From Mucidula mucida (taxonomy: Eukaryota; Basidiomycota; Agaricomycetes; Agaricales; Physalacriaceae): a stretch of 25,208 bases of DNA. Under the pieces are notes generated by a model. The model ran no database searches and was not told where the DNA came from. It worked only from the letters and a program-made list of their open reading frames with translations. The position numbers and the translations under genes were made by a program. Shown piece by piece: positions 19,734-25,208 of the stretch (position 1 is the first letter of the stretch; each line of letters opens with the position of its first letter). Location: contig JADNYV010000496.1 in assembly GCA_015501055.1 (NCBI GenBank), positions 1-25,208 on the forward strand. The letters are read 5' to 3'.

Positions 19734-20226
19734 GTCTGTATGTACGTCGGAGAGATAAGGAAGTATCGGAAGTGACTTGGCAGACGTCAAGGACGGGGGG
19801 AATTGAAAGGAAGCTCGCTTACATAAAACACGTTCTGTGAGCGCCAGCAAGGCTTCGCCGCCATGAATTTAGTGCACACTGCCAGCACAAGTTCTCTGTC
19901 GACGGCCATGTACCCATTATGAAGCTTGAGACTGAGTTTTAAGGAGAACGTACATAAAATGAAAGGGCTGTCGCCTATTTACTAGAAAAGATGGGCCATA
20001 CCCTTGCGCGACGTGAGTTCGTCCATGTTTGGTCATCTATTCCGGCCGGTTTCACAAACTCTATGTAAGCTCGCTGGCGCTCGCAAAAAGGCGATAGAGC
20101 AGAGTTGCCCAATACCTTTGTTCTGGATGCGGAAAGAGTCAACCAATGCTGTTGTGAAATGTGATTTGATATGGATTGTACACACACAGGTCAATTCAAC
20201 GCGTCAATATAATTCTATCAAACAAT
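19734..20226. other. Spacer between G2 and kinase copy E
   Basis: This is the counterpart of the 287-base spacer between D and G1, but longer, with no clear match by eye. A 70-codon open frame on the minus strand (20187-19975), with RQRAYIEFVKPAGIDDQTW and a donor-like gtatgg after it, could be an extra 5' exon of G2 or a remnant of another gene. It is not assigned. Confidence 0.35.
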
Positions 20227-21411
20227 TCAAACCACAGCAGAAGCAATGCATTCCTCCAGAAAGCGTTCTGTAAGCATATCAGAACCTGTTGGATCGAAGA
20301 CTACCTTCCCATCCTGGCGAAATCGAAACGCGACTTCTGGTTCGAGCGGCGGTTCGTCAGCGAATAAATAGTGACGCTGAACCACCATAACAGCCGCGTT
20401 ATCAAGCGAGGGATGCGAAGCAGAATAGAGGTCGTAGAAACGAATGGCGAGGTACGTGTGAGTTGCAGGTGACACTTGTTCTAAAGATTAGTACAAAGAA
20501 ACAAAGTCGAAGATGCAGACATACATTCAACATCTTCTTGATACATGTCGAGAATACAAATGAGATTAGAGGCTTCTTCGCAGCCCGCCGTTTCCTCACA
20601 TATATCCGCATCAACGGGAAGGATGGGGAGATTTCTAGTACACGGTGTCATCATGGCCTTGGAGAAATCGATGACAAAACATTTCGTTTTTGGGCCGGCA
20701 GTGGTCTTGTCGACACGGAAGAGTAGGTGGTGCAAATCAGCAGGAAAATATAGCACATTGTGATGGATGCCACGATCATGAAGTCGCTCGACAGTACGCC
20801 CTATCTGTATCCTGAACACACAAATGAGCGCGATGAGCATAACTTGAAATCGAGGCCGAACATACTTGAGATCGGTGGTATCACGCCCCGCGGCAACGAG
20901 CTCAGTCCACGGAGTGCCAGCCCATTCCGTGATACTACACAGCATCGTGCCGCCCCATTCTCCTGTTCGTGCGCGCCACACACCATAATGCCGCGGTACC
21001 AAAACCCCCGCCACGCCCCGCAGATTCTGACCGTAAAACTTTGCATCTGCGAGCATCTTGTCCGCGGCCTTATAGCAATTATCGTCCGGTTCGGCCTTCT
21101 CGACGTTGAACAACACCTTGACACAAAACTTCTGCTGCTCGTCGCCTTCGGAAGAAGACCGAAGAGTCGGTGTCAATGCCGTTTCCCCATGCAAGAGCCT
21201 CTGAAAATGTGATTTTCAGCGACAGCCCTTCGCTATTGTTGATCTGCGGTTCGTGCGGCAGCGAGAATACGGGCTCGGGGGAGATGAAAGGGAAATGCTC
21301 GAACATGTCGTCGAACTTTCCCCCAAGGATTCCGTCGTCGAGAGCCTTGAGCCTGACCTTCTTTTGAGCTTTGCCAAAGCCAAGCCACAGGTAGCGTGAA
21401 GGTACAGCCAT
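20227..21411 (-). pseudogene. Kinase-like family copy E, one frameshift
   Basis: The ATG at 21411 starts MAVPSRYLWLGFGKAQKK. Exon 1 runs to 20866, exon 2 is 20811-20524 and exon 3 is 20474-20227, with introns at the same sites as copy D. The single lesion is near 21150: after SVFF about 20 bases are missing, including the codons for PAYYVD-like residues, which throws the frame. Beyond it are FCVKVLFN, LADAKFYGQNL, VPRHYGVW, IQIGRTVERLH, IHHNVL, FVIDFSKA and the conserved last exon, VMVVQRHYLFADEPPLEP, all in frame. It would encode a full-length protein but for this gap. A downstream ATG could give a protein without the N-terminus, which is unlikely to fold. The catalytic aspartate position is Val here. 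Confidence 0.78.
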
Positions 21412-21829
21412 GTCGGTGATGATGGAAAGTAACCAAACATGCAACAGAATGATCGCTTTCAAATACGTCCGATCTCGTCACGTGACCGTCATTGTTGCTC
21501 ACCCTTGTTTATCCACCCTTGCGTGCTGCTTTTGCCCACTCCATTCTCGAATGCACGGCTATCTGTGTATCTGCTGACACTTTTACAAGTCCATCTCTGC
21601 CTGAAAGGCGATGTAGTCTCATGTAGTCTAGTCTTTCTTTTGCTGCATTCTGATATGAACCTGTCCCCACTCCTTGGCGCGATAACAATCAAGAATTTCT
21701 CATTATACAATTCTCTAGCCAATTACGGCACTTCTGATGCGTGTCTAGTCAACATGTATTTGTTTGGAAGCATAAACGCCCCATCACTACTGAGATCATA
21801 TCCATATTATCCATTGTGTTCTTGTGCAT
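21412..21829 (-). promoter_or_regulatory. Upstream region of kinase copy E
   Basis: Read on the minus strand, this matches 5460-5754 before copy D, for example gattcttgattgttatcgcgccaag and gtgtcagcagata. It contains CACGTG at 21479-21484. Bases 21700-21829 show no gene. The match confirms that the upstream region moved with the gene in the inverted duplication. Confidence 0.5.
21479..21484 (-). promoter_or_regulatory. CACGTG motif upstream of kinase copy E
   Basis: CACGTG in the context ggtcacgtgacgag (minus strand) lies 73 bases before the ATG of copy E. Its 3' flank agrees with that of copy D. Confidence 0.4.
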
Positions 21830-22126
21830 TGATTTCTTGCGGCCTTTGCAATCTCTTCCGCCCCCCGGAAATGCTATTGTCAACCCCGGAATTCCTCATA
21901 CCTTGCCTTGGGTCTTCATAGCAGGTAAGCAATCAGTAAACACCTTAATTTTCAATAGGTTTGGGAATAGTTTTGTAGAATTTCAATTTTCCCCTTAACA
22001 CGACCTTAAAATTGGGGGCCGACTTGTCAAGGTCATTCAGCCGGCTCCTACCATGACTTAGAAGCGCGGCACCAGGAAGAAAGTAGAAACTCCGATGTGT
22101 GAGTTTGCCATCAAAAGGTGCTGTAA
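21830..22126 (+). pseudogene. Unidentified spliced exon pair, copy 2
   Basis: The exon-like stretch ending at 21924 (GCAG|gtaagcaatcag) codes for a plausible segment with PPPGNAIVNPGIPHTLPW. A 116-base intron-like stretch ends ggtcattcag at 22040, and a second exon-like stretch follows with YHD and then a stop. It is the inverted counterpart of 5067-5345. The match to that block ends at about 22126, thirty bases before the retrotransposon LTR. The parent gene is not recognised. Confidence 0.4.
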
Positions 22127-22156
22127 ATTTCAGGGCTCCAGCTTACCAACGGACAG

Positions 22157-22830
22157 TGTTATGAATCGCCATATTTTCACATTCTCACATCTTATCATAT
22201 CTTATCGGGGGGCTTGTCTTATCAACCAACGGACTGTTTCATCATCTGTTTCGTCACCGATCATACTCCTTTTCATTACCGAAGCCGTACTCATGTCGGA
22301 CACACACCCAACACATGGATGACATCATACATGCCGATACCTCATGGACTTCCTATTGTATACACACCACCGACACTCGTAGCACACATGGTCGTTTCAG
22401 TATTATTACTTACATGCAGTTACCACTCGTATTTAATGGTTTCATGGACTAGTAGCATACAACACTGGGTCAAGGGCGTGGAGTTATCCCTAGCGGAAAC
22501 ATGTATGGACAAGGAGTCCCAAACACAGGCTTACTAGTATATAATCAGTAGTATAGTATCATTGTACTTTAGTTCCGATCTCGTTTATACACCTGGCCTA
22601 GCCTAGTCTTACGAACGCAAACACTTTCTCTTTCAGTTCTTGCTGTGGTACCTGGTTGAGTCTCGTGGCTTAGTCAGTCGCTAACAGAAGATCGGAACTA
22701 CTTTCTACCACCTACCACACATCCCTGATCGTCGATCAGCACTTCGCTGTTTGATCATCGCACATTTCCCTATTCCCTTTCCCTGTTTACAGATCGACGG
22801 ATTCCTAATTCCAGCGCACGTCCGCATACA
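22157..22830 (+). repeat. Candidate 5' LTR of the retrotransposon
   Basis: It begins TGTTATGAATCG, a start often seen in gypsy LTRs of mushrooms, and ends ...GCATACA, followed a few bases later by TTGGTCCCAGTAGC, which resembles a tRNA primer-binding site starting TGG. A TATA-like tatataat lies at 22538-22545 in the middle, where a retroviral-type promoter would be. The boundaries are a guess, because the 3' LTR is outside the window. Confidence 0.38.
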
Positions 22831-23284
22831 TGTGTATTGGTCCCAGTAGCACCGGCTAACAGTTAGAGATAACTGCCTCGGGTGCTGGAAGTAGCCGCTC
22901 TCACGAGAACGAACTTTTGGCAGTTGCACTTCAGTGGGCGCTGTTTACGGGTAAACCCCCCTTCCCAGGAAAACTTTGGCTTACCTCACACCAGAGGGAC
23001 GTCGGCTGGGCAATTGCAAACTTGTGACGAGCTCTTGGGCCCGTAGATACGTAGTCAGTAGTTGGTAAAATAGTGTAGATAGTTATGATATCTACCTACT
23101 TTACTTACCTCATGATATACATCATCATTCCCCACCCTATCAAGTCCTGGATTCTCTTGCAGATCTAGGCAATTCCTTCTTATTTATCCAAACCTCTATT
23201 CCCTTATCCAATTCATCTAAACCCGCATCACCCATATCCCCACTTTCACCCTTTCACTCTCCGATCCTATCACCTCGATTCATC
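22831..23284 (+). other. Retrotransposon leader between LTR and Gag
   Basis: This untranslated leader follows the presumed primer-binding site. It is AT-rich with CT-rich stretches near 23200-23280, and no open frame was found. It is consistent with the leader/packaging region of the element. Confidence 0.4.
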
Positions 23285-24212
23285 ATGTCCAACGAAGCAT
23301 CCAAAACCGCTCCTCACACACCCGCTCATCATGCCGATGTCGAAATCAAAGGCTGATCCCTTGTCAACAAGCCTTACAACTATGACGGGGACAAGTCCAA
23401 GTACAAGAGCTGGTGGTGATCGATGTTCACATATATCTGTGACAAGAAGAACAACCTCACATCTGACTCCGAAAGGATTGATGTTGTTCTTTCCTATATC
23501 CGAGGAGATCACATAGATGCATGGGTCCAGAACTACTCGGACCAGAACTTCGATGAGGAAGAAGAGGAATGGACAGTCTCTTGGACGGAGTTCAAGGAAG
23601 ACTTGAAGGAACGATTTGTGGATTCCAACCTCGCGCGAGCTGCGCAAGACCAGATCGAGCGGTTGCGCCCGGGCAAGACACCACTCAAGATTTCTTCCAG
23701 AAGTTTGAGGTCCTGCTCACTCAGGCAGGATACTCGAAGGATGACGCATTCGTCGTGCGACTTCTCAAGACCAATGTCAACGAGAAGATCATCGACCAGA
23801 TCTATGGCAGCCGAGATGGGTTGCCAGAGAAGTACAAGGATTGGAAGGCACAGATCCTTCAGATCGATCAGCTGTGGAGAAGGCGGCGGCGAGCAAGAGG
23901 TCCAGCATGCAGTCCCGGCCTCAAGCTCCGCAGGTGGCTACATTGAGAGCTAATCCTACGAACCCACCTCCGACGCCGATCACACGACGAGATGCTACCG
24001 GTGTTACCTATGGAGGAGCCGGCAGGCCGATGGACATCGACAACGCACGTCGAAGAGGACTTTGCTTTAGCTGTGGCGAACACGGCCATGTCAGCAGGTT
24101 CTGTCCTAAGAAGGGTCGACCCCAGACGATTCGGGGTTTATGGACCGAAATGAACGACGAGGAGAAAAAGAAGTTGGCCGAAGAGTTGGGTTTTGCGAAG
24201 CTCCCGCAGTAG
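23285..24212 (+). pseudogene. Retrotransposon Gag, broken
   Basis: The ATG at 23285 opens a Gag-like frame, interrupted by TGA codons after about 23 and 45 residues (about 23354 and 23417). From 23423 the capsid-like domain is readable (VVLSYIRGDHIDAWV, WTEFKEDLKERF), then the frame changes near 23680 (DFFQKFEVLLTQAGYSKDDAF) and again near 23880. The C-terminus has a CCHC zinc knuckle, CFSCGEHGHVSRFC, at about 24064-24105, and ends in EEKKKLAEELGF, typical of fungal gypsy Gag proteins. Confidence 0.82.
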
Positions 24213-25208
24213 ACGCAGTCCTGCCGGAGCAGTCATCAAGGAAAGGGTCGTCAGATGCAGAATCTATTTATAGTACGGGTACTGAAACATATAAAATATC
24301 ATTGACAACTTTACCACAAAAACCTGCGAAAGAAAGATTTGAGCCAAATATGCCCGAGTGGATCGCACAACGGCTAAGAGAGGATGACGTGTCGAGAGCA
24401 GTGGGACTTTTGAGAGCATGGATGCCGGAGCGGAGAGAGAGAGAAGCGACGGAGGAGAAGGTGATGGCGATCAGAGCGTTGACAAAGGAAGCTGCGGTGG
24501 AAGTTGTGACGGAGTTGAAAAAGTCAAGGAAGTACATCCGGGGAACAAAGGGGCAGGACATGAAACTCCAAGTAACCATAGAGAGCGTACACACAGGCTC
24601 TGAATGGGAAACGAGTGCCCTTCTTGACAGTGGAGCAATGGGTTCTTGTGTCAATAAAGAATTCGTCAAGAAGAACGGACTCCCGATCAAGGAGTTACCG
24701 GTCAAGCTCCCTGTCTACAATGCGGATGGAACCCTAAACAAGGAGGAGCAATCGAAGGTTTTGTGGAGGTCCGGATGAAGATCGGGTGATCACGCAGAAA
24801 AGATCGAGTTAGCCGTCACCAATCTTGGTAAAACAAGCATCTTTTGGGGCTAGATTGGTTACGATATCACAATCCCACAATCAACTAGACCGAATCCACG
24901 TTGACTTTCAACCAATGTCCAGACCGCTACGGCTATTTACCCAAGTACGACTCACCGGAAGATGAAGGAGAAGATGTAGAAAAGAAGTTGGAAGAGGGAG
25001 AGTGTTTGTTCTGAATGGACTGGGACAGCTATCGCAAAAGCAGTGAAACACTGAGATCACAAAGCCTTCATCTGCTGCTACATCTTACATCAAGAATTTT
25101 CCGACATATTCAGCAAGGCGGACTTTGACAAGTTACCAGAGCAAAGACCCTGGGATCAACGCAATAGAACTTACGCCTGGTTCCAAACCGGTTGACTGCA
25201 AGGTTTAT
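24140..25208 (+). pseudogene. Retrotransposon Pol 5' part (protease, start of RT), broken
   Basis: The frame overlaps the end of Gag and holds an aspartic protease motif, ALLDSGAMGSCVNKEFV, at about 24616-24668. A long linker precedes it. After the stop at 24778 the expected protease tail and connection appear only in pieces. At 25090-25208 EFSDIFSKADFDKLPEQRPWD and, in the next frame, AIELTPGSKPVDCKVY mark the beginning of the reverse transcriptase region. RT, RNase H and integrase lie beyond the window. Confidence 0.8.

Larger units (their letters stand above)
22157..25208 (+). mobile_element. Degenerate Ty3/gypsy LTR retrotransposon, 5' part
   Basis: The order LTR-like sequence, Gag, CCHC zinc knuckle, aspartic protease, start of reverse transcriptase is that of a Ty3/gypsy element. 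The element runs off the right edge of the window. The coding part has several stops and frame changes, so this copy cannot move on its own. It borders the inverted D/E duplication. Confidence 0.85.

Noticed and set aside
24268..24705. Minus-strand open frame in the retrotransposon
   Set aside because: It is the shadow of the Pol frame, which carries the protease motif.
1..25208. tRNA genes, rRNA genes and CRISPR arrays
   Set aside because: No cloverleaf-like sequence, rRNA-like sequence or regularly spaced direct repeat was found by eye on either strand.

Overview
The window looks like nuclear DNA of a filamentous basidiomycete, probably an agaricomycete. The signs are short GT-AG introns of about 42-116 nt in almost every gene, an SRP68 homologue split by three small introns near its start, an HNH protein of a mushroom-type family, and a decayed Ty3/gypsy element. 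No bacterial features, tRNA, rRNA or CRISPR were seen. The assignment rests on protein character recognised by eye, not on a search.

Left part (about 0.8-9.2 kb): a tandem cluster of one kinase-like gene family. Copies A (903-2112) and B (2868-4284) are broken, C (4306-4615) is cut short, and D (5755-6977) is intact, with three exons and 371 codons. Between and before the copies lie pieces of an intron-containing SRP68 gene on the minus strand (4617-5066) and an unidentified spliced exon pair. D is followed by G1 (7265-9240), an unknown acidic protein whose reading frame breaks four times.

Middle (10.2-17.8 kb): an intact HNH-domain gene (10222-11520). Next is an apparently intact gene (12633-14410) joining a heat-labile-enterotoxin-A-like ADP-ribosyltransferase domain to a four-bladed hemopexin-like propeller. 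The longest SRP68 copy (14987-16832, minus) carries three frameshifts. A small spliced gene of unknown function follows (17324-17768).

Right part (18.4-25.2 kb): a divergent, broken kinase-like copy F (18470-19131) meets, tail to tail, an inverted copy of the D-G1 unit: G2 (19142-19733, minus) and kinase E (20227-21411, minus), with the same upstream sequence out to about 22127. A degenerate LTR retrotransposon starts at about 22157 and runs off the right edge, interrupting or bordering the inverted unit.

The most interesting points are: (1) a kinase-like family whose catalytic-loop aspartate is replaced in every readable copy, kept next to gene G in two inverted units; (2) the ADP-ribosyltransferase-hemopexin fusion; (3) SRP68 fragments that preserve sequence lost from the longest SRP68 copy. 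Frameshifts are so frequent, including in SRP68, that base-level assembly error must be weighed against real decay.
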